Source: an uncultured Clostridia bacterium (GTDB taxonomy: Bacteria > Bacillota > Clostridia > Christensenellales > CAG-138). Taken from it: a stretch of 64,000 bases of DNA. The translations under genes and the position numbers were made by a program. The stretch spans positions 1 through 64,000 of the forward strand of contig CAKTYT010000001.1 in assembly GCA_934633695.1 (NCBI GenBank), written 5' to 3'. Each line of letters opens with the position of its first letter. The stretch's first letter is position 1. Of the stretch, positions 16,201 through 24,738 are shown piece by piece. Below the pieces are notes generated by a model, which was not told the origin of the DNA, ran no database searches, and saw only the letters and a program-made list of their open reading frames with translations.

Positions 16201-17883
16201 TCAGTGCTTTGCGTAGTGAACGTGAAGCATCTCGTGAGCCCTGCCCTTGATGTACTTGTCATAGATGGTGTCCATGAGAGGGTTGGTGTCGGAGGTCTTG
16301 AGAGTGTTGGTGCGGTCGGCAGAATACAGACCGTCGGCTCTTACCTTCTTTGCATTATCACAGCTGATGGGCTGACCGCCGCCGTTTACGCAGCCGCCGG
16401 GACACGCCATGATCTCAACAAAATCAAAACTGACCTCCTTGGCGAGGATCTTTTCAACGAGCCTGCCTGCATTGCCAAGACCGCTGACAACGGCAATGCG
16501 AAGCTCGATTCCGTTGTAAGGAACGGTGAATTCCTTAACGCCTTCAAGACCGCGTACACCGCAATTGCCGATGCTCTTTATTGCATTGAGGGACTTGTCA
16601 TCGGAAACGCGACGGAGAACTGCTTCAGTTACGCCGCCGGTTGCACCAAAGATGACGCCTGCACCGGAGAACATGCCGAAAGGAGCGTCGATTGCTTCGG
16701 AAGCGAGCTTGCCGAAGTCGATGCCGGCAGTGCGGATCATGTGGATGAGCTCCTGAGTAGTGATGACGGCGTCAATTTCCTGCTTGCCGTCGTGAGTAAA
16801 TTCACTGCGGGCAGCTTCGAACTTCTTTGCCGTGCAAGGCATGATCGCAAAGTTGAAGTTGGTCATGCTATTATCCTTCTGCTCCTCGATTACGAGGGGA
16901 GCGAGCATCTGCATGGGAGAACGACAGGTGGAGATGAAGGGCATGATCTCAGGGTATTTCTTTTCTGCAAACTGGATCCAGCCGGGGCAGCAGGAGGTGA
17001 ACAGGGGCATCCCGGTTCCCTTGCCGTAATGCTCGAGGAATTCAGCAGTTTCTTCGAGAATGGTGAGGTCGGCAGTGACGGAGGTGTCATAAACCCTGTT
17101 TACGCCAATTTGATGGAGAGCAGCAACGATCTTGCCCATTACATCAGTGCCTTCGGGCATGTTAAGCTCTTTGCCGATTGCAACGCGGACTGCGGGGGCA
17201 ATCTGGGCGGTGACGTTGACGTTCTTATCGGAAATAGCATTCCAAACCTTTGCAGTATCCTGCTTGACAGTGATTGCACCGACAGGGCAGACTGCTGCAC
17301 ACTGACCGCAGCCAATGCAGGAGGTTTCTGCAATGGGCTGTGCAAATGCAGTGCTGATGAGCATTTCGGAGCCGCGGTGTGCATAATGAATAGCACCGAC
17401 GTCCTGGATCTCATTACACATTCTTACACACTGACCGCAGAGAATGCACTTGCTTGCATCGCGTACGATGCTGAGGGAAGAATTATCATATTCGGTTCTC
17501 GCAGTGTTGGGGAAACGGACCTTGCGTACGTCATAACGCTTTGCAAGCTCCTGAAGCTTACAATTCTGGTTGCGTTCGCAGGTGTTGCAGTCACGGCAAT
17601 GGTTTGCAAGCAGAAGCTCGATGATGTTCTTGCGGTACTTGCGGAGCCTTGCGGTATTGGTGTATACCTTCATGCCTGCACGGGGCTGAGCGGAACAGGC
17701 TGCATCCAGACCGCCGCGTTCGTTCTCAAACATACACATACGGCATGCACCGTAGATGGAAAGCTCGGGATGGTAGCAAAGGGTGGGCATATCGATGCCG
17801 GCCTTGCGGATAACTTCAAGGACGTTCTTTTCGCCGTCGAGTTCTACAGCGATGTCGTCTACATACATAAATTTCTTTTCCAT
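16201..17883 (-). CDS. hydA: [FeFe]-hydrogenase catalytic subunit (HydA/HndD type)
   Basis: This subunit forms H2 from protons and electrons at the H-cluster. The 560-residue protein has, in order, a plant-type [2Fe-2S] domain (Cys near 36, 47, 50 and 63), a His/Cys [4Fe-4S] site in HCRDCNTCERNQNC, two [4Fe-4S] sites (CILCGQCVRMC and CIGCGQCAAVC) and the three H-cluster signatures TSCCPGW, MPCTAKKFE and MACPGGCVNGGGQP. Together with the NuoF- and NuoE-like genes directly upstream it forms a HydABC-type complex, which in characterised relatives couples ferredoxin and NADH oxidation to H2 formation. It starts 3 bases after the hydB stop. Confidence 0.95.
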   Translation of the reverse strand: MEKKFMYVDDIAVELDGEKNVLEVIRKAGIDMPTLCYHPELSIYGACRMCMFENERGGLDAACSAQPRAGMKVYTNTARLRKYRKNIIELLLANHCRDCNTCERNQNCKLQELAKRYDVRKVRFPNTARTEYDNSSLSIVRDASKCILCGQCVRMCNEIQDVGAIHYAHRGSEMLISTAFAQPIAETSCIGCGQCAAVCPVGAITVKQDTAKVWNAISDKNVNVTAQIAPAVRVAIGKELNMPEGTDVMGKIVAALHQIGVNRVYDTSVTADLTILEETAEFLEHYGKGTGMPLFTSCCPGWIQFAEKKYPEIMPFISTCRSPMQMLAPLVIEEQKDNSMTNFNFAIMPCTAKKFEAARSEFTHDGKQEIDAVITTQELIHMIRTAGIDFGKLASEAIDAPFGMFSGAGVIFGATGGVTEAVLRRVSDDKSLNAIKSIGNCGVRGLEGVKEFTVPYNGIELRIAVVSGLGNAGRLVEKILAKEVSFDFVEIMACPGGCVNGGGQPISCDNAKKVRADGLYSADRTNTLKTSDTNPLMDTIYDKYIKGRAHEMLHVHYAKH

Positions 17884-17886
17884 TGT

Positions 17887-19815
17887 TTATTCCTCTCTGA
17901 TTGCGTGGAACGGGCAGGCGGTGACACATGCACCGCAGCGGAGACACTTTGTAAGGTCAATGTGGAACGGGTGCTTGAGCTCGCCGCTGATGGCACCTGC
18001 CGGACACTGCCTTGCACACTTGGAGCATCCTTTGCAGGTCGCAGGATCAATCACGATTCTCTTCAGCCTTGTGCAGTTGCCGGTGGGGCAATGCTTATCG
18101 TAGATATGAGCTTCGTATTCATCGCGGAAATTTTTAATCGTGCTGACAACAGGGTTGGGGGCGGACTTGCCCAGACCGCAAAGAGCGGTGGAAGATACGG
18201 TGTCCGCAAGTTCGAGCAGCAGCTCGATGTCGCCGTCTTCACCCTTGCCGTGAACGATACGCTCAAGAATTTCAAGCATACGCTTTGTGCCTTCGCGGCA
18301 GGGAGTGCATTTGCCGCAGGATTCGTTCTGAGTGAAATTCATGAAGAAGCGTGCAACTTCAACCATGCAGGTTTTGTCATTCATGACGACAAGACCGCCG
18401 GAACCGATCATTGCGCCGACTTTTTTGAGGGAGTCAAAATCAAGGGGCAGGTCAAGATCTTTTTCGGTCAGGCAGCCGCCGGAAGGACCACCGATCTGAA
18501 CAGCCTTGAACTGACCGTCGCCGCGCATACCGCCGCCGACAGTATAGACGATCTCACGCAGGGTTGTACCCATGGGGACTTCGATAAGACCGGTGTTTGC
18601 AATATTGCCGGTAATTGCGAATGCTTTCGTACCGGGGCTGGATTCAGTGCCGATGGTGCAGAACCACTTCGCACCCTTTGAGATGATGGAAGGAACGTTT
18701 GCATAAGTTTCAACATTGTTGAGAACTGTTGGCATTTCGAACAAACCGTGTTCAACAGTGCGCGGGGGCTTAGTGCGGGGCATACCGCGCTTGCCTTCGA
18801 TGGAGGCGGTCAATGCGGAACCCTCGCCGCAAACGAATGCACCTGCACCCTGGTTTATATGCAGATCAAAATCAAAACCGCTGCCGAGGATATTCTTGCC
18901 GAGCAGACCGATTTCCCTAGCCTGTTCGATCGCAGTGCGGAGTCTGAATACTGCAAGGGGATATTCGGCACGGACATAAATATAACCTTCAGTTGCACCA
19001 CAGGCAACAGCCGCAATCATCATACCTTCGAGCATACGGTGCGGGTCGCCTTCCATGATGCTTCTGTCCATGAATGCACCAGGGTCGCCCTCATCGCCGT
19101 TGCAGACAACGTATTTCTGTTCGGCCTTCTGTGCCTTGACTTGTGCCCACTTTTTGCCGGCAGGGAAGCCACCGCCGCCTCTGCCGCGGAGCTTGGACTC
19201 AGTGATTTCATTTACGACATCATCGGGAGTCATGTCAAACAGAGCCTTTTCAAAAGCAGTATAACCGCCGATGCTGAGATATTCCTTTATAGAAAGTGCA
19301 TCGATGTGACCGCAGTGCTCGAGAACAATACGGGTCTGGTTTTTGTAGAAAGGAATTTCTTCCTGTTTCCTGTAAATTTCGCCGTTGCGTTTGTATGCAA
19401 GCCTGTCAATGGGCTCGTTGTTGAGGATCGTTTTTTCGACGATCTCCTCGCAATCGGAAAGCTGAACCTTGGTATAGAGGAATCCCTCAGGTTCGATGCG
19501 GACAAGGGGACCCATTTCGCAGAAGCCGTGGCAGCCGCTCTTTTTCATGGCGACGCTGTTATTGGCGTTTTCCGCTTGAGCATGACATGAGCACTCACTG
19601 CCATGAATATCGGGGTCATGGGGTTCAACCTTGAGTTCAACAGGGCAGCTGATGCCGTTTGCTTCGATGAGTTCTTTGAGCCTGTCAAAAATATTCAATG
19701 AGCCGCTTGATACGCAGCCCGTACCGGCGCAAACAAGAATCCTTCTTTTCTGGAGCTGAGCCGCCGCCATGCATCCCTCGCGAAGTGCGATAAGATCTTG
19801 CCTGTTTTTAAGCAT
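17887..19815 (-). CDS. hydB: NuoF-like hydrogenase subunit HydB
   Basis: This is the flavin and NAD(H)-binding subunit of the HydABC complex. The 642-residue protein begins with a thioredoxin-like [2Fe-2S] domain (CAGTGCVSSGS, later SGCHGFCEMGP), here with an extra Cys/His-containing stretch around HGSECSCHAQAE. Next comes the NuoF core with the FMN/NADH glycine-rich RGRGGGGFPAGKKW and the ESCGKCTPCREG cluster site. Two C-terminal [4Fe-4S] motifs end the protein (CKGCSKCARQC and CLRCGACVTAC). The start at 19815 lies one base after the hydC stop, so translation is coupled. Confidence 0.95.
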   Translation of the reverse strand: MLKNRQDLIALREGCMAAAQLQKRRILVCAGTGCVSSGSLNIFDRLKELIEANGISCPVELKVEPHDPDIHGSECSCHAQAENANNSVAMKKSGCHGFCEMGPLVRIEPEGFLYTKVQLSDCEEIVEKTILNNEPIDRLAYKRNGEIYRKQEEIPFYKNQTRIVLEHCGHIDALSIKEYLSIGGYTAFEKALFDMTPDDVVNEITESKLRGRGGGGFPAGKKWAQVKAQKAEQKYVVCNGDEGDPGAFMDRSIMEGDPHRMLEGMMIAAVACGATEGYIYVRAEYPLAVFRLRTAIEQAREIGLLGKNILGSGFDFDLHINQGAGAFVCGEGSALTASIEGKRGMPRTKPPRTVEHGLFEMPTVLNNVETYANVPSIISKGAKWFCTIGTESSPGTKAFAITGNIANTGLIEVPMGTTLREIVYTVGGGMRGDGQFKAVQIGGPSGGCLTEKDLDLPLDFDSLKKVGAMIGSGGLVVMNDKTCMVEVARFFMNFTQNESCGKCTPCREGTKRMLEILERIVHGKGEDGDIELLLELADTVSSTALCGLGKSAPNPVVSTIKNFRDEYEAHIYDKHCPTGNCTRLKRIVIDPATCKGCSKCARQCPAGAISGELKHPFHIDLTKCLRCGACVTACPFHAIREE

Positions 19816-19816
19816 G

Positions 19817-20293
19817 TTAATTCTCCTCCCTGAGTTCCTTAAGGACTTCGGCTGTCTTTTCCTTTGTCATCTGAGAATAGACTTTACCGTTTACGGTGAT
19901 GACCGGTGCAAGACCACATGCACCAAGACATGAAACTGTTTCAACGGTGAATTTGAGGTCATCCGTTGTTCTCTTCGTTGCGGAAAGACCGAGCTCTTTG
20001 CGTAAATAATCAAGAACATCGGTGGAATGACGAACGTGGCAAGCTGTGCCGTCGCAGCAGCGAATGATATTCGCACCCTTGGGTTCAAGGGAGAAATTCT
20101 CATAGAATGTTGCAACACCATAAATCTTTGCCTCGGGTACGCCGAGCTTTTTCGCAAGATAAGGGAAAGCTTCCCTGGGCAGGTAGCTGTAGTGTGCCTG
20201 AACTTCCTGAAGAATGGTTACGGTGTGTGATTCATCGTAATTGTGTTCTTTCAGAATTTCATCGAGCACGTTGTAATCGAACTCTTTGTTCAT
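19817..20293 (-). CDS. hydC: NuoE-like hydrogenase subunit HydC
   Basis: This is the small [2Fe-2S] subunit that passes electrons between HydB and HydA. The ATG at 20293 follows AAGGAG and gives 158 residues with an N-terminal helical bundle and the four-Cys pattern CDGTACH ... CLGACG of the thioredoxin-like ferredoxin fold. Longer upstream starts lack a ribosome binding site. It is the first gene of hydCBA; a terminator-like hairpin lies about 90 bases upstream, between it and nfnB. Confidence 0.95.
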   Translation of the reverse strand: MNKEFDYNVLDEILKEHNYDESHTVTILQEVQAHYSYLPREAFPYLAKKLGVPEAKIYGVATFYENFSLEPKGANIIRCCDGTACHVRHSTDVLDYLRKELGLSATKRTTDDLKFTVETVSCLGACGLAPVITVNGKVYSQMTKEKTAEVLKELREEN

Positions 20294-20381
20294 GTTCCGT
20301 CTCCTTATTAAAATGAATATTTTGAAACCGTTGTGTCCTCTGAATTTCGGAAACATCCGATTTTTCTGTAAATTGCTTTCG

Positions 20382-20422
20382 AAAAAACAAAAGCCCGATA
20401 AACCCTTGCAGGGCTCCCGGGC
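20382..20422 (-). terminator. Terminator or attenuator upstream of hydC
   Basis: On the minus strand GCCCG (20422-20418) and CGGGC (20397-20393) enclose an inner AGCCCT/AGGGTTT stem, followed by TTTTGTTTTTTC. It either ends the nfnAB transcript or attenuates read-through into hydCBA. No clear promoter was found between it and hydC. Confidence 0.7.
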
Positions 20423-20519
20423 CGAATCGATATAGCACAACGAATCCATGTGCAATGCTCTTAAGCGGGCAGAGAGTTGATCTGCAAATTGAGTCTGTTC
20501 AGTTTTGCTTTTCTAAGCT

Positions 20520-20612
20520 CCTCTGTCGTGTTTACGACAGAGGAATTGAATGGTTAATGCCGTATCTGTATTTTTCACTTCCGCAATTTCAGTTATCAAA
20601 CCGAAATTGCGG
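20520..20612 (-). other. Two hairpins in the nfnB-hydC intergenic region
   Basis: CCTCTGTCGT/ACGACAGAGG with a 4-base loop (20520-20543) and CCGCAATTTC/GAAATTGCGG (20581-20612) are both perfect 10-bp stems without T-runs. They may be processing or stability elements that set different nfn and hyd expression. The 331-base gap holds these, then the terminator, and no gene. Confidence 0.5.
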
Positions 20613-20624
20613 TCTTGAAATCGA

Positions 20625-22040
20625 TTACTTATTGCTGAGATATTCGTCAATTGCCTTTGCGGCAGCCTTGCCTGCACCCATTGCAGAGATAACGGTTGCA
20701 GCACCGGTAACGGCGTCACCGCCGGCGTAGACGCCATCGCGGCTGGTCTTGCCGGTATTTTCTTCAACGACGATGCCGCCCTTCTTGTTGACCTCGAGTC
20801 CTTTGGTCGTGGACTTGATGAGGGGGTTGGGACTGGTTCCGATGGATATGACAACAGTGTCAACATCGAGGACGAATTCACTGCCTTCTACGGGAACGGG
20901 ACGGCGGCGACCCTTTTCATCGGGTTCGCCGAGCTCCATGCGGATACACTTCATGCCTGTAACAAAACCGTTCCTGGGGTCACGCTTGTCATCAGGATTG
21001 TTGTAGCCGAGGATCTCGATGGGATTGTTGAGGAGCTTGAATTCAATGCCCTCCTCCATTGCGTGCTCAACTTCCTCACGACGTGCGGGAAGCTCCTCAA
21101 GAGAACGCCTGTAAACGATGTAAACCTTTTCTGCACCGAGTCTGAGAGCAGTCCTTGCAGCGTCCATTGCAACGTTGCCGCCGCCAACGACCGCAACCTT
21201 ACCGCCCTTCATGATGGGAGTAACGGGGTCGTCCTTGTAAGCCTTCATGAGGTTGGAACGAGTCAGGAATTCATTTGCGGAGTAAACGCCCTTGTAAGCT
21301 TCGCCGGGAATGCCCATGAAGTTGGGAAGACCTGCACCGGAACCGATGAATACGGCTTCAAAGCCCTTTTCAAACAGTTCATCAATGGTGAGAGTTTTGC
21401 CGATGACAATGTTGGTCTCAACATCAACGCCCATTGCAATGAGGTTGTCAACTTCCTTCTGGACGATTGCCTTGGGAAGACGGAATTCGGGAATACCATA
21501 AACGAGAACGCCGCCTGCGGTGTGCAGAGCCTCGAATACGGAAACTTTGTAACCCTTCTTTGCCAGGTCGCCTGCACAGGTGAGCCCCGAAGGACCGGAA
21601 CCTACGACAGCAACACGATGACCGTTGGAGGGGGCAACAGCGGGAGCTTCGGTTGAGTGAGCATTGTGCCAGTCTGCAACGAAGCGTTCGAGCCTGCCGA
21701 TACCGACGGGTTCGCCCTTAATGCCGCGGACACATTTGCTTTCGCACTGAGTTTCCTGGGGACATACACGACCGCATACTGCGGGGAGCGAAGAAGTCTT
21801 GTTGATAACCTGATATGCACCCTCGAAGTCGCCTTCCTTAATCTTGGCGATGAATTCAGGGATATGAATGTTTACGGGGCAGCCGTTGACGCAGGGCATG
21901 TTCTTGCAGTTAAGGCAGCGCATTGCCTCGTCAAGAGCAGTTTCTTCACTGTAACCGGTTGCAACCTCGTTAAAATTGTGAGCCCTTACAAGGGGATCCT
22001 GTGTGGGCATTTCGTTCTTCTTAAGACTCATGTTAGGCAT
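20625..22040 (-). CDS. nfnB: NADH-dependent ferredoxin:NADP+ oxidoreductase subunit NfnB
   Basis: NfnB is the large subunit of the NfnAB electron-bifurcating transhydrogenase (2 NADPH + 2 Fd(ox) + NAD+ <-> NADH + 2 Fd(red) + 2 NADP+). The 471-residue protein has the N-terminal GltD-like cluster domain (CLNCKNMPCVNGCPV, CGRVCPQETQCESKC) and two dinucleotide folds (VVGSGPSGLTCAGDLA and VVGGGNVAMDAARTA). It differs from glutamate synthase small subunits mainly by its partner: nfnA lies immediately upstream and there is no large GltB. AGGAGG within the end of nfnA serves as its ribosome binding site. Confidence 0.9.
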   Translation of the reverse strand: MPNMSLKKNEMPTQDPLVRAHNFNEVATGYSEETALDEAMRCLNCKNMPCVNGCPVNIHIPEFIAKIKEGDFEGAYQVINKTSSLPAVCGRVCPQETQCESKCVRGIKGEPVGIGRLERFVADWHNAHSTEAPAVAPSNGHRVAVVGSGPSGLTCAGDLAKKGYKVSVFEALHTAGGVLVYGIPEFRLPKAIVQKEVDNLIAMGVDVETNIVIGKTLTIDELFEKGFEAVFIGSGAGLPNFMGIPGEAYKGVYSANEFLTRSNLMKAYKDDPVTPIMKGGKVAVVGGGNVAMDAARTALRLGAEKVYIVYRRSLEELPARREEVEHAMEEGIEFKLLNNPIEILGYNNPDDKRDPRNGFVTGMKCIRMELGEPDEKGRRRPVPVEGSEFVLDVDTVVISIGTSPNPLIKSTTKGLEVNKKGGIVVEENTGKTSRDGVYAGGDAVTGAATVISAMGAGKAAAKAIDEYLSNK

Positions 22041-22041
22041 A

Positions 22042-22896
22042 TTATTTTACCTCCTTGGCAAAAAGGCTGCAAGCCTCTTCATGTGCATGGCGTTCAAAAT
22101 CGCGGTACATTGCACCGCGGGACATCGCTTCATCGAAATCAACTTCATAACCGTTGAAGTCGGGACCGTCAACACATGCGAACTTGGTGATTTTTTCACC
22201 GTCACGGTTGAGTGTGAGACGGCAGCCGCCGCACATGCCCGTGCCGTCAATCATGATGGGGTTCATGGAGACGGTGCAGGGGATTCCCGTGGGCTTGGTT
22301 GCTGCAACGACGAATTTCATCATGATCAACGGACCGATAGTGATGACCTCGTCGAAGGTTTCGCCTGCTGCGAACATCTCGTTGAGAGGTACGCAAACGT
22401 TGCCGTGCCTGCCGTAAGAACCGTCATCCGTCATGACATAAAGCTTGTCAGACGCTGCTCTGAACTCGTCCTCAAGAATGAGCAGATCCTTGCTGCGGAA
22501 ACCGATAACGCTGGTGACCTGGCAGCCGTTCTCATGCAGCTTCTGTGCGATGGGAAGAGCGATTGCACAGCCTACGCCGCCGCCGACGATGCAGACCTTC
22601 TTAAGGCCTTCAATATGCGTTGCAACGCCGAGGGGACCAACGAAATCCTGAATGAATTCGCCTTCTTTTTTGTGGTTGAGCTTTTCAGTAGTTGCACCGA
22701 CGATTTGGAAAATAATTTTAACGGTGCCTGCTTCGCGGTCGTAGCCCGCAATGGTGAGGGGGATACGTTCGCCGTCTGCATCAACGCGAAGAATGATGAA
22801 CTGACCCGGTTCTGCTTTTGCCGCTACAAGAGGAGCTTCAATCTCCATCATGGTGACGGTGGGGTTGAGTTCTTTTTTTGCTGTGATTCTGTACAT
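22042..22896 (-). CDS. nfnA: NADH-dependent ferredoxin:NADP+ oxidoreductase subunit NfnA
   Basis: NfnA binds FAD and NAD(H). The start ATG at 22896 (MYRITAKKEL) is preceded by AAAGGAATGG and gives 284 residues. It has the FAD-binding beta barrel (PGQFIILR), an NAD-binding domain with VGGGVGCAIALPIA, and the [2Fe-2S] ligands in CGGCRLTL followed by ACVDGPDF. Family proteins are 270-290 residues. It is the first gene of the nfnAB pair and has an unusually long leader of about 375 bases. Confidence 0.92.
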   Translation of the reverse strand: MYRITAKKELNPTVTMMEIEAPLVAAKAEPGQFIILRVDADGERIPLTIAGYDREAGTVKIIFQIVGATTEKLNHKKEGEFIQDFVGPLGVATHIEGLKKVCIVGGGVGCAIALPIAQKLHENGCQVTSVIGFRSKDLLILEDEFRAASDKLYVMTDDGSYGRHGNVCVPLNEMFAAGETFDEVITIGPLIMMKFVVAATKPTGIPCTVSMNPIMIDGTGMCGGCRLTLNRDGEKITKFACVDGPDFNGYEVDFDEAMSRGAMYRDFERHAHEEACSLFAKEVK

Positions 22897-23272
22897 TTTA
22901 TGACCATTCCTTTCAGAAATATTACGATGGTTTCGCCGCACGGCAAGGCGTGCATCCGCATTGCGTTTCCTGCAACAACAAAACCTGTCTGTGTGCGGAC
23001 ACATTATCCGCATCGGGGAGGGACGAGTGCATACTCAACAGCCTACATGCATTTATCCGCACTGCACGCCGACACGGCAAATGCACCGAAGACCATTCTG
23101 TCTGCGGTACGGTTCGTGCGGCTCGCTTTCCCTGAAAGAAGTCTGCGTTTGACCGGATACGCTTCGCAAAGTATAGCCAAAGAAAAATATAAAGTATCGG
23201 ATTGGCATTTTCAACCCAATTTCCATTGCAAATACTGCAAAAATCAGTCAAAATAAGACGCAGATTCCCACT
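22897..23272 (-). promoter_or_regulatory. Long structured leader of nfnAB
   Basis: No gene was found in this stretch. Read on the minus strand it contains several local stems: TGCATTT/AAATGCA around an inner GCCG/CGGC hairpin (near 23030-23090), TGCGGA/TCCGCA (near 22995-23015) and GCACG/CGTGC (near 22936-22955). The motif TGCGGAT occurs three times. A second possible promoter (TTGAAA, 17 bases, TATATT) lies inside at about 23185-23215. I do not recognise a known riboswitch class. Confidence 0.4.
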
Positions 23273-23279
23273 GTGTTCA

Positions 23280-23308
23280 ATTATAATAGCCCACCGATTA
23301 AAAGTCAA
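23280..23308 (-). promoter_or_regulatory. Promoter of nfnAB
   Basis: On the minus strand TTGACT (23308-23303), 17 bases, TATAAT (23285-23280). This is the strongest promoter match in the region and places the start about 375 bases before nfnA. Confidence 0.8.
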
Positions 23309-23461
23309 CAGCTGAATCGGATTTAACAGATTTTATAATCTTCTCCAAAAAACAAAAAAATAGGCAATAAGCGGATGATGTTGCATTTGAAACAAAGAAA
23401 GTATAGAATTATCCCAAACGCTTATAATAAGCGGATTTGGAAAAATACCGAGAGGTGTGAA

Positions 23462-24337
23462 ATGAACAAAAAAGGTTTAAAGGAGCTGTGGAAGCTTTGC
23501 TTCCCCGAAGATACGGAGGAGTTTATTGACTATTACTTCCATGAAAGGGTGAACAACAGCCGCCTGTTTGTTAAATACGATAACAGCAGACCGTACGCAA
23601 TGGCATTTGCGACTGAAAAAAATATTATTGTTTCGAGAACGGGAGAAGAAAGCATTCCGCTGTGGTTTGTTTCGGGAGTTGCCGTTCATCCCGATTTTCG
23701 TCACCGTGGGATCGCCTCGGAACTTATGAAGCAAGTGGAAAGCAGTGCCGGGTTGGAAGGCGTGAAGGCTCTTATGCTGTCGCCTGCTGTCATTGAGTTA
23801 TATGAAAAACTCGGCTTTTCGCCCGTATCCTATCGTAAAATCGTTACTTTGCATCAGAGTGAGTGCGGATTTTTATCCGGATACGCAAAAAAGGATCCGG
23901 TCAAACCGTGTGCAGCACGAATGGCTGAAATTTACGATCAATTCATGAAGGGAAGGATTCTGTTTGAAGAGCGGAACGAAGAAACCTTTGAGTGCCTGTT
24001 GAGGGAATTTTCCCTTCGGGGTGCATTCTCGGCATCTAACGGAGACTCATACGCTCTCGGTTATGAAACGGAAAAAGGTGCCGTTTTGAATGAATTTGCT
24101 TATACAAGCAAAATTTCCGCACGTACCCTTGCCCTCGGGCTGCTTGAGAAATACGGCTGCGTGAGTATTCCTCTCCCGGTTAATGACGCAATATTTGATA
24201 AAATCGGAGACTGCGTTGAAGAAACGGAGGTGATCAACATGATGAAAATCTTGGTCGCTGATTTAAAAAATGATTACCTTGGTAAAAAATACAATAAAAT
24301 GAATTATTTAGAAGCCTATTCGTTCGAGCAATATTAG
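23462..24337 (+). CDS. GNAT acetyltransferase, two-domain (Eis-like)
   Basis: The ATG at 23462 follows GAGAGGTG and gives 292 residues. The N-terminal half is a GNAT domain with the acetyl-CoA loop in VAVHPDFRHRGIASELMKQ (about residues 82-100) and LYEKLGFSPV. The C-terminal half has a second alpha/beta domain without strong motifs, an arrangement like shorter relatives of Eis-type acetyltransferases. The substrate is unknown. The gene lies between the divergent nfn promoter and the cobalamin riboswitch transcript. It has no recognised regulatory site. Confidence 0.82.
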   Translation: MNKKGLKELWKLCFPEDTEEFIDYYFHERVNNSRLFVKYDNSRPYAMAFATEKNIIVSRTGEESIPLWFVSGVAVHPDFRHRGIASELMKQVESSAGLEGVKALMLSPAVIELYEKLGFSPVSYRKIVTLHQSECGFLSGYAKKDPVKPCAARMAEIYDQFMKGRILFEERNEETFECLLREFSLRGAFSASNGDSYALGYETEKGAVLNEFAYTSKISARTLALGLLEKYGCVSIPLPVNDAIFDKIGDCVEETEVINMMKILVADLKNDYLGKKYNKMNYLEAYSFEQY

Positions 24338-24385
24338 ATATAATACACGAACAAAGGGTAGGGCGACAAAAAAATCGAAAATATC

Positions 24386-24413
24386 TTGACTTTTGCCATT
24401 CGGATGATATAAT
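24386..24413 (+). promoter_or_regulatory. Promoter of the riboswitch-acn-icd-citDEF transcript
   Basis: TTGACT (24386-24391), 16 bases, TATAAT (24408-24413). Confidence 0.8.
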
Positions 24414-24451
24414 GGTCGTGAGTGAATAGTGAAACAATTGAATAACATTTG

Positions 24452-24556
24452 TGTCTTCGTGCGGCGTTTCCGCAGGGGGGAATCGGGTGAAAGTCCCGGC
24501 GAGTCGGTCACTGTGAAGTCTGCGTATGCGGAATAAGTCAGGTTACCCTGAAGACA
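24452..24556 (+). ncRNA. Cobalamin riboswitch
   Basis: The P1 stem TGTCTTC (24452-24458)/GAAGACA (24550-24556) closes a core with GGTGAAAGTCCC (24486-24497), CACTGTGA and a B12-box-like AAGTCAGGTTACCCTG. These elements occur in the order expected for cobalamin riboswitches. Downstream, CCTGATTT (near 24641-24648) can pair with AAATCAGG that contains the start of the acn ribosome binding site (near 24722-24729), which suggests control of translation. An alternative weak hairpin followed by TTTTGTTTTTTT near 24660-24680 suggests a termination option. The remaining 24338-24738 stretch holds the promoter and this leader only. Confidence 0.85.
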
Positions 24557-24738
24557 GAAAAGTTTCTGCCGGAACCGGGAACTTGGTGAATAGGAGCATC
24601 GATTTGGTTTTGATTTGGATGCTGAGTTTTATTCCGTATTTCCTGATTTAAACCGGCGAATGCGGGATTCTTTTGTTTTTTTGCACTTTTTACCAAATCA
24701 AACAGCCGAAATATCGGCAGCAAATCAGGAGGTTTCTT

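Noticed and set aside
16129..18681. Open frame of 850 codons on the plus strand
   Set aside because: It runs antisense through hydA and most of the C-terminal half of hydB, whose minus-strand products carry unmistakable cluster motifs. The plus-strand product has a Cys/Ala/Asp-rich composition typical of a mirror frame and no ribosome binding site.
20382..20422. Possible riboswitch upstream of hydC
   Set aside because: The hairpin is a plain terminator with T-run; no aptamer-like conserved core was recognised.
22003..23256. Open frame of 417 codons on the plus strand
   Set aside because: It is antisense to nfnA and the nfn leader and shows no family motif.
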